Below, piece by piece: positions 10,906 through 21,534 of a stretch of DNA of 64,000 nucleotides. The DNA comes from Syngnathus acus (taxonomy: Eukaryota; Chordata; Actinopteri; Syngnathiformes; Syngnathidae). The position numbers and the translations under genes are program-made. The DNA lies in assembly GCF_901709675.1 (NCBI RefSeq), contig NC_051105.1, positions 12,572,604-12,636,603 of the forward strand. The letters are read 5' to 3'. The first letter of the stretch is position 1. Each line of letters opens with the position of its first letter. The notes below the pieces were generated by a model. That model did no database searches, was not told the DNA's origin, and saw only the letters and a list, made by a program, of their open reading frames with translations.

Positions 10906-11188
10906 ATTTAATTAATTTAATCAAAACAAGATAGTTGACGGTGTCTGGACTAAAAGGAATTTAAGAGAGGGAGAGTCTAAGAATATACAAATTAATACGT
11001 TTTACATTGCAATTTAAAACAACAATCCAGTTATGTTTCCATTGAAGATATTTAAAATGGCATAATATTATTTTCACCGAAAAGTACTTAGTTTCAGTTT
11101 TAGTATCTGCTATACTATCGCCTGTATTTAGTACTTGATATCGATCAATACCAAAACCTCAGATATTGCACAACTCTATCGCTTACAG

Positions 11189-12191
11189 CAGTCATGTCCA
11201 AAGTCCGGCCCGCGGGCCAAATCCGGCCCCCAGTCAGATTTCATACGGCCCGCAGCTTCGGTCTTATTATGTTTTATTTATGGCCTGCCTGCACTGTCAA
11301 ACTCAATAACAAAAAATCATGAAACTTGAAACTGTAATTCCTTCTATTACCAAAAGGTGGAAGCACCAACCCTATCCGCTCATTTTTGCCATGGCGACTG
11401 CAAAGAAAACAAAGAAAGTTGACATTGAGGGCCGTCGCTTTCACGACAAATGGGAATTACAATACTTCTTCACTGAAAATTAAGGCAATTGTGTTTGTCT
11501 AACTTCTAAAGAGATGGTTGCCTTGTTTAAGGATTTCAACCTAAAGAGACACTATCAGACTAAACATGCTAACACATACGACAAGCTAACAGGGAGTGAC
11601 CGCGCTGATAAAGGGAAGCAGCTCCAAGCTGAACTGGCATTACAACAGCAATTCTTCACGCAGGGCTGTGAGTCAAAATTAAATCAAAAGTAAATATTAC
11701 TTAATATTAAATACAAAGTGGCCATGTTAATACTGTTGATGTTATGAACCTGTAGACGTGACACAAACTTTTACTTTCTGAAAGATATTTTAAATGACAA
11801 GAGCAAAATCCACTTGTTTTAAGTTTTAATAACAGACAACTTTGCATTACTTATAACTCCTGTTTAAAATGTTCATGAGGCAAAAATAATGTAAATTTAA
11901 GGTATTTCATACAGTTTGCCATACAGTTTGTTCAATGTTATCTGACTTTTCAGATATGAATGAAAGGCAGAATTTGTGTTTTTAGAGTTGTTCACATCTG
12001 CCTGAGTGGCTTATATATGGTTATTTTGTCATTTAAAAAATAAAGACAATGGGAGAATGAAATTTGTTTTATAACAGTGTGTATTTGCATGAAATTTTTG
12101 TAGTTAAAAAATGACCGAAAAAACGATTAGCCCCCAGGCCCCTTCACTTTATCAAATCTGGACCTCCTTGCAAAAAGTTTGGACACCCCTG
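11189..12191 (+). mobile_element. hAT element, internally deleted, with 8-bp TSD
   Basis: The ends are imperfect inverted repeats (cagtcatgtccaaagt and aaagtttggacacccctg, read inward). The octamer gcttacag flanks it at 11181-11188 and 12192-12199, the hallmark of hAT transposition. Near the left end ccggcccgcgggccaaatcc forms a G/C-rich inverted motif common in this group. It retains only the first part of a transposase gene (11391-11690). Length is 1003 bp against several kb for autonomous members. Confidence 0.85.
11391..11690 (+). pseudogene. hAT transposase N terminus, dead BED zinc finger
   Basis: From the ATG at 11391 the frame reads MATAKKTKKVDIEGRRFHDK, the usual start of ZBED/GTF2IRD2-like hAT transposases. 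A TAA stands at 11481-11483. Beyond it the same frame shows a BED-finger relic: CVCLTS in place of a CxxC pair, then FNLKRHYQTKH with both histidines kept. The second cysteine is lost. The DDE/RNase H-like catalytic domain and dimerisation domain are absent, removed by the internal deletion. The BED finger would bind the transposon ends. Nothing here should be functional. Confidence 0.7.
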
Positions 12192-12605
12192 GCTTACAGG
12201 GTTGGGAAGGGTTGCTTTGAACTGTATCCCGATATGGTTAATGGTTACATGTTAAAAAATTAATTTGTAACATAAGTACTATAATTTTACACAAATTAAA
12301 TTTATGTAGCTTGATTACTTTTGGATTACTACTACTAAATATGCTAATGATGAAAAATAAAACATATAGTTTTGTATACAATGAACCCCAATTATTTGCG
12401 GGGCATTGAGACTGGGCTAACCCGCAAATGGTCAAAATCTGTGTATTGATATTTATTAACCCATTAAGGCCTAAAACGCATGGCAAAACACACATCTTAA
12501 ACCCATGGGCTTTACTTTAAAAGCACTCCTGAATACCTGAAGTATTGACTAGAAATTTAACAATATTGTCGACACCTATCAAATGATATCAACCTAAATC
12601 AAAGG
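12192..12605. other. Unassigned AT-rich interval
   Basis: No coding signal. Around 12382-12440 the phrase tatttgcggggc...aacccgcaaat is an inverted motif like those in TIR elements near 17040-17110, perhaps a decayed end. Otherwise nothing recognisable. Confidence 0.4.
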
Positions 12606-12757
12606 CTTACATGTTGGAACCTGCATAACTCTAACAAGAAACAATTAGAATAGAATAGATCTTTATTGTCATTGCCACACATGTACAACAATGACAATAA
12701 AGATCTATTCTATTCTAATTGTTTCTTGTTAGAGTTATGCAGGTTCCAACATGTAAG
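12606..12757. repeat. Perfect 69-bp-arm palindrome
   Basis: Positions 12606-12674 and 12689-12757 are exact reverse complements over 69 bp, separated by 14 nt (ccacac...tacaa). The innermost ~30 bp of each arm (gacaataaagatctattcta and beyond) are the 3' tail of a CR1/L2-group LINE, so two tails meet head to head. Exact identity implies a very recent origin, gene conversion, or an assembly artefact. Confidence 0.9.
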
Positions 12758-13585
12758 TAAATTAGTCAAAAGGATGATCTTTCTCCCCAATAAGCCTCGT
12801 GTGCCAGTACGTGTTAAATTACAGTTATCTACTGTTCTTCTTAAATAGCTGATTTAACTGTTAATTTACATGCTATGGATGAATAGTTAACATTTCTTTA
12901 CAATTATATACAGTACATTAAAAAAAGTAAGATACTGTTGTAAAATCACCGTAAATTTACAGAAATTAGTTACAGTGTGTGTATGTGCAACGAGGCTTTT
13001 TCAGTATATTGTCCGTGTGTGTATTGTAGTTGTTTTAACCCAAAATGTCACTGTAAATGATTCATTTGTTGGATGTCTTGGAGGATAAATACGTTCATGG
13101 ATGGGTGAAGGCATAAGGAGGGGCCTGACAGTTAGTTCAAAAGGTCAAAACACATTAATCAGGTTTGGTGACAGTTTGTAAGAGGCTATATTGTGACGCA
13201 CCCTAAAGGCGTAAGTGTGGAAATAGCCTGAAACCATGTGGCTTGAAATTGGTTTAGTGTTGCCTTTCCCAAACTTATGTCTGAGACCACAGCACTATAA
13301 GCTATTTGATCGTCAGTCAGACACATTTTCTTCGCAGAGGGCATTTTGATGATCTGTTTGATCTTAAGCATTTGCTTTTTCTTATTTAGAAGAAAAAGAG
13401 CTATTGTGGTCTTGGTCTTTGCGTTTTAAAGAATGAAGAATACCCAGAATTTAAATCAGCAACTTTTGTTTCCTTATAACCACCTCTTCGAATCATTTGA
13501 CAAACATATGCTTTAATCATGAGCTCCTCTGGTACTGGCCTTTTAATTATTAAAGCTAGCGTCCATTGATGCTTTTAAAACCAGC
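12758..13585. other. Unassigned AT-rich interval
   Basis: No coding signal, no recognised repeat and no regulatory element that I can support. Confidence 0.4.
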
Positions 13586-13833
13586 TCAGTGACCTAGTGG
13601 TAGAGGGTTCTGGGTTCAAACCCTGGCCGGGTCATACCAAAGACTATAAAAATGGGACCCATTGCATCCCTGCTTGGCACTCAGCATCAACGCTTGGAAT
13701 TGGGGGGTTAGATCACCAAAGGATTCCCGAGCGCGGTACCGCTGCTCACTGCTCCCCTAGGGGATGGGTTAAATGCAGAGGACAAATTTCGCCACACCCA
13801 GATGTGTGTGTGACAATCATTGGGTCTTTACCT
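13586..13833 (+). mobile_element. tRNA-headed SINE, family I, copy c (deleted)
   Basis: A third copy of the family I SINE. The head is shortened to cctagtggtagagg directly followed by the B-box-like ggttcaaaccc, so about 20 bp between the A and B boxes are lost. The body lacks part of the ctcccc region. It would be a poor RNA polymerase III template. Confidence 0.75.
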
Positions 13834-14350
13834 TTAAAAAGAGGCTCAAGACTCACCTGTTTAGCTTTGCTTTGAACTATTTAGATATATACTTACTTAT
13901 TTATTCGTTATCTACTTAAATAGTTTTCTGCATCCTCAACTACTCAATCATTTTTCTATTTATTCAATTCTTACCCTTATTTATTTACTTAATTATCTGT
14001 TGATTTCTATCCTATTTTACTGAATTTGCTATTGTTCTTGAGTTTATTTTTCCTATCCTAAGCTCTTTTAGTCTTTTTAAGTTTAACTCCAGGGTTTCCT
14101 CATGGGATCTTTAACACTGGGAAGTGTGCTTGGCATGCCAGCTGGAGTGTCAACCCACAGATTCACTGGACCCGAGGGACCTGGACATTATGGAGAGTCC
14201 ACCCCTGTCTAACGGATTGTGGTGGTCTCTCTGGGTTCATTCTCTGATAGCAAGCTGTGACACCTCTTGGTGTGGATGACTACAACAGGTAGTTTTTCCT
14301 CACCTGGATCCTCAGTGCCTCGCAATGTAACTTACAGAGCTGCCAACCTG
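13834..14350 (+). mobile_element. Possible LINE 3'-end fragment
   Basis: The first codons read FKKRLKTHLFSFAL, which resembles the C-terminal end of several fish LINE ORF2 proteins (RLKTHLF motif). A TA-rich 3' untranslated stretch follows. It abuts the SINE tail, so the boundary is unclear. No catalytic domain is present, and the assignment rests on one short motif. Confidence 0.3.
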
Positions 14351-15214
14351 TCGAAATTTACTTCCAGAACAATTTATCAGAATTTTCATAGACTGTGTTT
14401 GACTGTGTTTGTGTGTGTGTGTGCGTGTGTGCCTGTGTGTGTTTGTGCATGCGCGCATTCGTGGGTGCGTGGGTGCGTACGTGCGTTTGAGTATGAGGAT
14501 ATCACTGAAATGGCAAGGTCATCCCTGGGTGAGATGCTATTTGAAGTCTCATTAAACATCCAACTTTATCACATGCAATCTGTGCTTCAGGGATGAAAGA
14601 GGGTCACGGTCCTGATGTGAGTGTGAACACTGTTAAGAGCAAACATTGCTCCATCTGTGGCTAATAATGTTTAACACATTGGAAGCCTCTCTGGTGCTGC
14701 TTCTGGTACGCCATAAATCATGTCCATCTGGTTTACTGATTACCCGTTGATGGACACTGGTGGCAAAGAAACACATGCGCAGAGACCGATACAAAATGCA
14801 GAAACAATATGAACACTCAGAAGTCAGACATGTACTCATTTATCATGTTGGCATGCTTTACTTTTTCCACATGTTCAACTAATTCCAGGCTATGATTGTT
14901 TGTATATAAATATGAGCTAATCATCCATACATAGAGTAGTGTATTATTCAATAGTGCAATGATAATGCTCTTCAACTGCTGGATACCAAAGGGTCCTGTG
15001 TTTTAATGGCATTTATAAATGTAGTCATAACAGTAGTTTTAACTCCCAAAAGAGGGGTTTGGGGGGTCTGAAGTGATTATGAAAATTAGTGTTGAGTGCA
15101 AACAGATTTTTTTATAATAAAACCACAAAAAACAATAAAAATACAGTACAGCAAAAGCTTGGAGCACAGCCTTATGCGGTATGTGGCGCTTGACACGTCG
15201 GACATTTAAATAAT
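14351..15214. other. Unassigned interval with (GT)n tract
   Basis: Holds an impure GT/GC microsatellite at about 14408-14487 and otherwise AT-rich sequence with no coding signal. Confidence 0.45.
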
Positions 15215-15330
15215 GAGCTCAAAATAAATTAAACATGACAAAATAACAGTATTTAAATACAAAACGTACTTACCCGTGGTAAAAAGCCGAAGTCCTGGAA
15301 ATAATGTCCCAAAAGCGAATCAACAACATC
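15215..15330 (+). repeat. Dispersed repeat U1, copy 2 (unassigned)
   Basis: Matches 3830-3965 in order and strand: ctcaaaataaattaaacatg, acaaaacgt, ggaaataatgtccc. Family not recognised. Confidence 0.45.
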
Positions 15331-15424
15331 GTGCAACCCAAGATTTAACCCCAAAAAGGTTTACAATTAGGTTTTGTACGTAGGAGCCCCTCTACGATAT
15401 CGTTCATTCAGTTTCCAAATCCCT

Positions 15425-15510
15425 TATCCTCACTAGGGTCCTAGTTTTCTCAAGTAAGCGGAGTACGCCCTGAACTGGTCGCCAGCCAATTGCCCCTTTT
15501 TCTTAAATAG
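15425..15510 (-). repeat. SINE family II fragment
   Basis: The phrase cctgaactggtcgccagcca is the diagnostic middle of SINE family II and its relatives, here with heavily diverged flanks. Confidence 0.5.
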
Positions 15511-16379
15511 TTTAATTGTTATTCATCAAAGTTTTCTGACATGCAAACACATCCCCAGAAAGCCTCTAGTGTTTAGTAACTTTAAATCCTACATCCATAA
15601 AATTTTGTAATAGTGATATGAATTATGAATTATTTTAGGTTGTAATGCAGATTCAAAGCCTAAAACAGTCCATTGATGATCTTGTTTTGAGATGACTTAC
15701 TTGATAGCAGCCTTGCTTTATCTACAGAGACAATGGACACATTATGTGAAGGGACCTGTCATAACCAGGACCCCCACTGGTGATGAGCACCATAATCACC
15801 ACCATGTGATGACCACCTGAGGCATTCCTGACCCCCTGACAGTTTCCTAACTGCCTTGATTGATGATATTGTTTTTAAAAAGTGAAAATAGTTTTAGGCT
15901 TCTACTGAGCATTTTTTGGGGTCTTTCCCCCAAAAGAAGCTGCATTCCAGTGGGAATAAAGAATTGTATCATGGCGCCTAATCAGCTTAAGTAACATAAC
16001 TGCAGTCCTTTGTAAAGTATGAGCCTTAGGAAGGCGCATGGCGATAGAACTCTGTCAGTGACCAGATGACTGAATATAGTATATATATATATATATCCAC
16101 TAAGAAAGTTGGTCTGGAGACCACCCAATAATCATGACTTGGCCTCGGTTCAAAACGAACTGTCTTATCAAATTTGTTGACTTGCTGTGATTTATCCTTT
16201 GTGACCAACGTTATTCTTTGGTAGCAGAAAATCCATCCTCATAACATTCAAAATGGCCCGTGGGAGAGATGATTTATTTCATTCAGCAATCATCTCAGTT
16301 TCAAATGACCAAACACACATATTGACTCAATAAAGCACCACCAACTGACAGCACTGTAAGCATTTATTTCAAAAGAGGT
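15511..16379. other. Unassigned AT-rich interval
   Basis: No coding signal. A short (AT)n run stands at about 16078-16097. Nothing else recognised. Confidence 0.4.
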
Positions 16380-17125
16380 GTTTGTTTTTTGTTTTTTTGA
16401 CAAAAATGCAATATTATGAATGTCTTGTGCGGATGCCGTCACGCTGGGCTGCAGTGTCAGCTGGTCAGCACCGCAAGAGCAGAGCGGAGCCGAGACGCTT
16501 TACAAGGTTTTAATAAATGTTTAAAATACAATAATGTATTTAAAAGTAAAATAGAGTGGAGAAGATAAAATGATAAAAGTCTTGTGCGGATGCCCTCACG
16601 CTGGGCCACGTCAGCCGGCCAGCACGCAGGAGCAAAGAGGAGCCAGACACGTTTAAAGTCTTGTGTGGATATTGTAACAATAAATTTACTCTTATTTATT
16701 TATTTATTTATTTATTTAAATAAATAAGAATGTTTCTGAAAGTCAGTTTTACTTTAATTGTTTTACAAAAGTGTTTAAAAATACAAAAAAAGTGTTTAAA
16801 AAACAAAGTGAAACTACAGTAAAGGTTCATAAAAGTCTTGTGCGGATATTGTAACAATATATTTAATCTTATTTATTTTCTTTATTTTCTTATTTATTTA
16901 AATAAATGATTATGAAAATCAGTTTGACTTTAAAATGTTTACAAAAGTGTTTAAAAATTCAAAAAAGCATTTAAAAGTACAATACAGTGTTTGAAAATAC
17001 AATGAAGGTTCATAAAAGACTCATGGATATTCTAACAATATATTTTCTCTACATCGCGGATTTTCACCTATTGCGGGTGATCTTGGAACCAACTATCCGC
17101 GATAAACGAGGGATTACTGTACATA
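16380..17125. repeat. Tandem-repeat body and one end of a TIR element
   Basis: The phrase aagtcttgtgcggat recurs at about 16421, 16580, 16656 and 16842, with a degenerate form near 17012. Later units are spaced about 175-187 bp, each followed by ttgtaacaatatatttaa and runs of tttaaaa. The right end, catcgcggattttcacctat through taaacgagggattactgtac, is a widespread vertebrate DNA-element terminus. A similar end stands near 37205. No transposase is visible. Confidence 0.6.
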
Positions 17126-17244
17126 ATATAATATAAATATAACTCACTGATGGAGTAGGGGTACACTCGTCTGACTTGTGCGGGCAGCTTGGGATCGTTT
17201 CTCGCTCAGTGACTGTGTGCATGTGGGTGTGGCTGGGTCTTTGT

Positions 17245-17395
17245 CTCTATACATGCCCTGCAACTGGCTGGCGACCAGTTCAGGGTAGTAGTTTGTCTGC
17301 CTTTTGCCCAATGTCAGATGGGATAGGCTCCAGCACCCCTGCGACCCTAAACAGGATGAGCGGTGTTCAAAATATTTGAATGGATAATAGCAATG
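17245..17395 (+). repeat. SINE family II-related fragment
   Basis: The run ctggctggcgaccagttcag to ataggctccagcacccctgc and gatgagcggtgttcaaaata matches the 3' half of family II-like SINEs on the plus strand, ending before a gaatggata tail. Confidence 0.6.
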
Positions 17396-17454
17396 TTCCC
17401 CAATTGAGAATGAAATGAAGAAAAAAGATGAGTCTTCTTTTCTCCCCAGAATAA

Positions 17455-17726
17455 TCCATTTTCTGTACCGCTTTGTCCCCAAGGGAGTCGCGGGCGTGCT
17501 GGAGCCTATCCCAGCTGTCATCGGGCAGTAGGCAGGGGACACCCTGAACCAGTTGCCAGCCAATCGCAGGGCACACAGAGACGAACAACCATCCACACTC
17601 GCACTCACACCTACGTAGGGGCAATTTGGAGTGCTCAATCGGCCTACCAAGGATGTTTTTGGGATGTGGGAGGAAACCGGAGTCCCCGGATAAAACGGAC
17701 ATGCTAAACAGTGCCCCACCGAGCCG
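17455..17726 (-). mobile_element. tRNA-headed SINE, family II, copy 2, with 10-bp TSD
   Basis: Same family as 4636-4936. The decamer cccagaataa flanks it at 17445-17454 and 17727-17736. The head (high coordinates) lacks part of the tRNA-like region, and the tail lacks most of its ATGG repeats. Confidence 0.8.
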
Positions 17727-18743
17727 CCCAGAATAAATGTAAAGAATTTTATTTAAAAACAACAACAATAGATAAAGCATATATAGGGTTCAGTGTGTGT
17801 GTGTGCTTGCAAACAGGGCGTTGTGATGCGAAGTGCATTGGTGTTGGAGTAGTAGTGCTCGTAGTTAGTGCATGTTGCATGCTTCTTCCTGCTTGCTACC
17901 TTCTGCTTTCAGCTACTGCCGCCGGCTAGCCCCCTGTTTCCGGGGGCGAAAAGAGGAGCCGAGTGCGTAAGTCTCCTCAGCCGGTACATAGCCTCTCCAC
18001 CGTCAAGACTTCTGCATGCCTCCTCGTGGTCACACATGGTAACTGGGTGCCTCACGGCTCCAGGCCAAATTGCAGGGGATCGACCAGGGGAGCAACAGTG
18101 GGCCCCTAGCCGTGACGAACAGGCCCACCGGCGCGTGGATGTCCTGGCGCCCGCTAACCACTGTCCCAGCTATGGGTGAAATAGCACCCCCGCTGCCTTG
18201 TGGGTATCGTCTGGAATGAAAAGGCTAAGGGAGCAAACCCCGACAGAAAACCCGGCTCGGACTCCATTAGGCAGACTCATGCTTCAAAAAAGCATTGTTC
18301 TGGCAACTCCTGCAGCCAACCTGATGCCAAATGTATCGGTGCCTTTAGATGACAACAGGAAGGCCGAGAGGGAAGCCCTGATGCCTGGGAAACTCAAGGC
18401 TTCCATAAAACTTGCCCAGGCTTCTTGTGCACGAGAGAGGAAACTTCAGCTCCACTAACCAGTGAAGACACAACACGGGAGGTTAGCAGTGGTTATAAGC
18501 CCTTTCTTATTGGCGTAGAGTATGGGTGCCAGGGGCTACCTCCGACGGTGGGAGAGATGTTCGGTCTCATTGGACAGCTACCGCCCGCCTCAAGCTGGGC
18601 AGCCCCCAGCCAATAAGGTGCTTTCCCGCCACAGCCTGCCTGCTTCATTGGGTGCTTGGAGCTCAGGGATCTATCCTAGTGGGCTGTAAATTCACGCACG
18701 AAGCAACACAAGGAAATTACCGAAGATTCCAGCACTACGCCTG

Positions 18744-21215
18744 GGGTGCTGGAATGTCAGGACTATGACTCCCGGGCTCAGCGACAACCTACAAGAAATT
18801 AGTGATGTCCGTAAAACTGCAGTTATAAACAACGAACTCCTGAAGCTCAGAATTGAGATCTCGACCCTCGAGGAAACACGACTCCATGGATCTGGCTCAC
18901 TCAAGGAAAAGGACTATACCTTCTTTTGGCGGGGGAAGCCCCCTGAGGAAACCAGGGAATACGGAGTAGGGTTCGCTGTCAGGAACACACTCCTGCGAGC
19001 AGTGGTACCACCCACAGGCGGCTCTGAGAGAATCCTGGCTCTCTGCCTCAATACATCCATGGGACCTGTCCACCTAGTGAGTGTGTACGCTCCAACACTT
19101 AGCTCCCCCCAGGAAATAAAAGAAAGGTTTTATGATAAACTCGAAGCGACTCTTAAAAACATTCCCAGCCGTGAACAGCTCTACCTACTTGGTGACTTTA
19201 ATGCTAGAGTCGGAGCCGTTCGTGACTCCTGGCCATCCTGCTTGGGACACCATGGCATCGGTAAGCTGAATGAAAATGGGCAGCGACTTCTGGAGTTCTG
19301 CACATATCACCACCTCTGCATCACCAACACATACTTCCAGACCAAACCCATTCACAAAGTCTCTTGGAGACATCCACGCTAAGGTCACTGGCACCAGTTA
19401 GACCTGATCATAACACGCACTTCTGATCTCAGAGGCATCCTTCAAACACGCAGTCTCCACAGTGCAGTCTGCGACACAGACAACTCCCTTGTGCTCTGTA
19501 GAGTCAAGCTACAGGCAAAAAAACTACACAGATCCAAACCAAAGGGAGCCCCACGCATCGACAGCAGCAAAACAACTGACCCAACCAAAGCTACAGCCTT
19601 CCTCTGTGGCTTAGAGGTCTCCCTCCACAGCCCACCCCTGTCCAGCTCCGCCCAGCGGTACTGGGATGGCTTGAGGGATTCCATACACAGCACGGCCTTG
19701 TCGGTCTTTGGCAAAAAGCAGGGAAAGCCAAACGACTGGTTCAATGCCAATTTAACATCATTGGCACCAATCCTTGAAGAAAAACGCGCCGCACTCACAA
19801 ATTACAAGCACACTCCAAACACCAAAACTCTACAGACCCTCTGATGTTCTAGGGGGAAACTCCAACAAGCCAATGACTATTGGCTACAGCTCTGCAGCAA
19901 CATTCAAGCAGCTGCTGACACAGGCAACATCAGACTCATGTTCGATGGCATCAAAAAGGCACTTGGACCATCACCCAGCAAAATCGTCCCATTGAAATCA
20001 GCTTTGGGAGAAACCATCGCTGAACGCTCTAAGCAGCTGGACCGCTGGGTGGAACACTACTCAGAGCTCTATGCCAGGGACAACAGTGTCTCTGATGCAG
20101 CCCTCAGGCATGTAGGGCACCTACCTGTTATGGAAGAGCTCGACATGGAACCAACAACTGAGGAGCTAAGCAAAGCAATTAACAGCCTGCCCAGCGGAAA
20201 AGCTCCAGGCACCGATGGGATAACAGCCGAAGTCCTCAAGTGTGGGAAGCCTGCTCTTCTGCATAGACTGCACAAGCTCTTATGCCTGTGCTGGAAAGAA
20301 GGCTCTGTCCCACAGGACATGAGAAATGCTAACATCGTCACCTTGTACAAAAACAAGGGAGACAGGAGTGACTGTAACAACTACCGTGGCATCTCCCTAC
20401 TCAGCATTACCGGTAAGCTCTTTGCTCGAGTTGTACTAAACAGACTCCAAGTGCTCGCAGAGAAGCTCTACCCAGAGTCACAGGCAGGGTTCAGAGCAGG
20501 AAGATCAACTCTGGATATGATCTTCACCCTGAGACAGCTGCAGGAGAAGTGCAGAGAACAACATAAACCTCTCTACATGGCCTTCGTTGACCTTACCAAG
20601 TCTTTTGACCTGGTGAGCAGGAGCGGCCTTTTCCAACTGGTGGAACGGATAGGTTGCCCGCCAAAACTCCTCAGCATCCTCCAGTCCTTCCACACTGACA
20701 TGAAAGGTACTGTCCAGTACGATGGGTGCACTTCTGAGTCCTTTAACATCTGCTGTGGTGTCAAACAGGGATGCGTGCTGGCACCCACTCTGTATGGGAT
20801 ATTCTTCTCTCTCCTCCTGCGCCAAGCCTTCGGAACGTCAACTGAGGAAGTTTACTTACACACCAGGACAGACGGCAAACTATTCAACCTATCCCGACTG
20901 AGAGCAAAAACCAAGATCAGACCACTCACCATTCGGGACATGTTGTTTGCTGATGATGCAGCATTGGCGACACACACTAAGGAACACCTGCAGATTCTCC
21001 TAGACCGGTTCAGCCAAGCATGTCAGGACTTCAACCTGACCATTAGCCGAAACAAAACCAAGACAATAGGCCAGGGGACCACTGTCCCACCCTTCATCAC
21101 CATCAACAACTACACACTGGAAGCTGTAAGCAGCTTTATCTCTACCATCACCTGCAATTTGTCACTCGATGCCGAGGTCAGCAGCCGGATTGGGAAAGCA
21201 CCTTTGGAAAACTGA
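18744..21215 (+). pseudogene. LINE A2 ORF2: AP endonuclease and reverse transcriptase
   Basis: The frame opens with GCWNVRTMTPG, the first AP-endonuclease motif. LEETRL (catalytic glutamate), VSVYAP, LLGDFNARVG and HWHQLDLIITR follow. RT motifs are LPSGKAPGTDGI, NNYRGISLLSI, QAGFRAGRSTLD, FVDLTKSFD (motif A), GVKQGCVLAP (motif B) and MLFADDAALAT (motif C, both aspartates intact). The EN nicks target DNA and the RT copies the RNA at the nick. In-frame stops lie at 19380-19382 and 19842-19844. Near 21190-21215 a small deletion shifts the frame just before the connection region. The copy is therefore inactive, though all catalytic residues I can see survive. Confidence 0.85.
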
Positions 21216-21218
21216 CAC

Positions 21219-21534
21219 CCAGAGTATGGCAGAACAGCAAGTTCACCATCCATACAAAGGTGCAAGTGTACAGGGCCTGTGTCGTCAGTACACTATTGTA
21301 TGGCAGCAAAGCCTGGACTCTTTATGCACATCAAGAGAGAAGGCTAAACTCTTTCCATCTGCGTTGCCTGAGACGCATACTGGGCATCACCTGGCGGGAC
21401 AGGATCACAGACAGTGCAGTCCTGGAGAGTGCACAGCTCCCCACTATGCTCTCCCTGCTGAAGCAGCGGCGTCTCCGTTGGCTGGGCCATGTCTGTCGGA
21501 TGGAAGACGGTCGTATGCCAAAGGACATCTTATA
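21219..21534 (+). pseudogene. LINE A2 ORF2 connection region (5' of nested insertion)
   Basis: In the shifted frame the sequence reads FGKLTPRVWQNSKFTIHTKV, VYRACVVSTLLYGSKAWTLY, RCLRRILGITWRDRITD and LRWLGHVCRMEDGRMPKDIL, the standard run between RT and C terminus in RTE-like LINEs. It breaks at the LINE B insertion in the codons for DILYAELKSG; the remainder is at 24719-25068. Confidence 0.8.

Noticed and set aside
10449-10934. 161-codon basic open frame
   Set aside because: Antisense to a LINE 3' UTR with a tail at its low end. Composition bias explains the open frame.
18198-18458. Possible ORF1 of LINE A2 (86 codons)
   Set aside because: Lies in the 5' UTR-like region, has no coiled coil, zinc knuckle or RRM, and the homologous part of 7550-8173 does not keep the frame.
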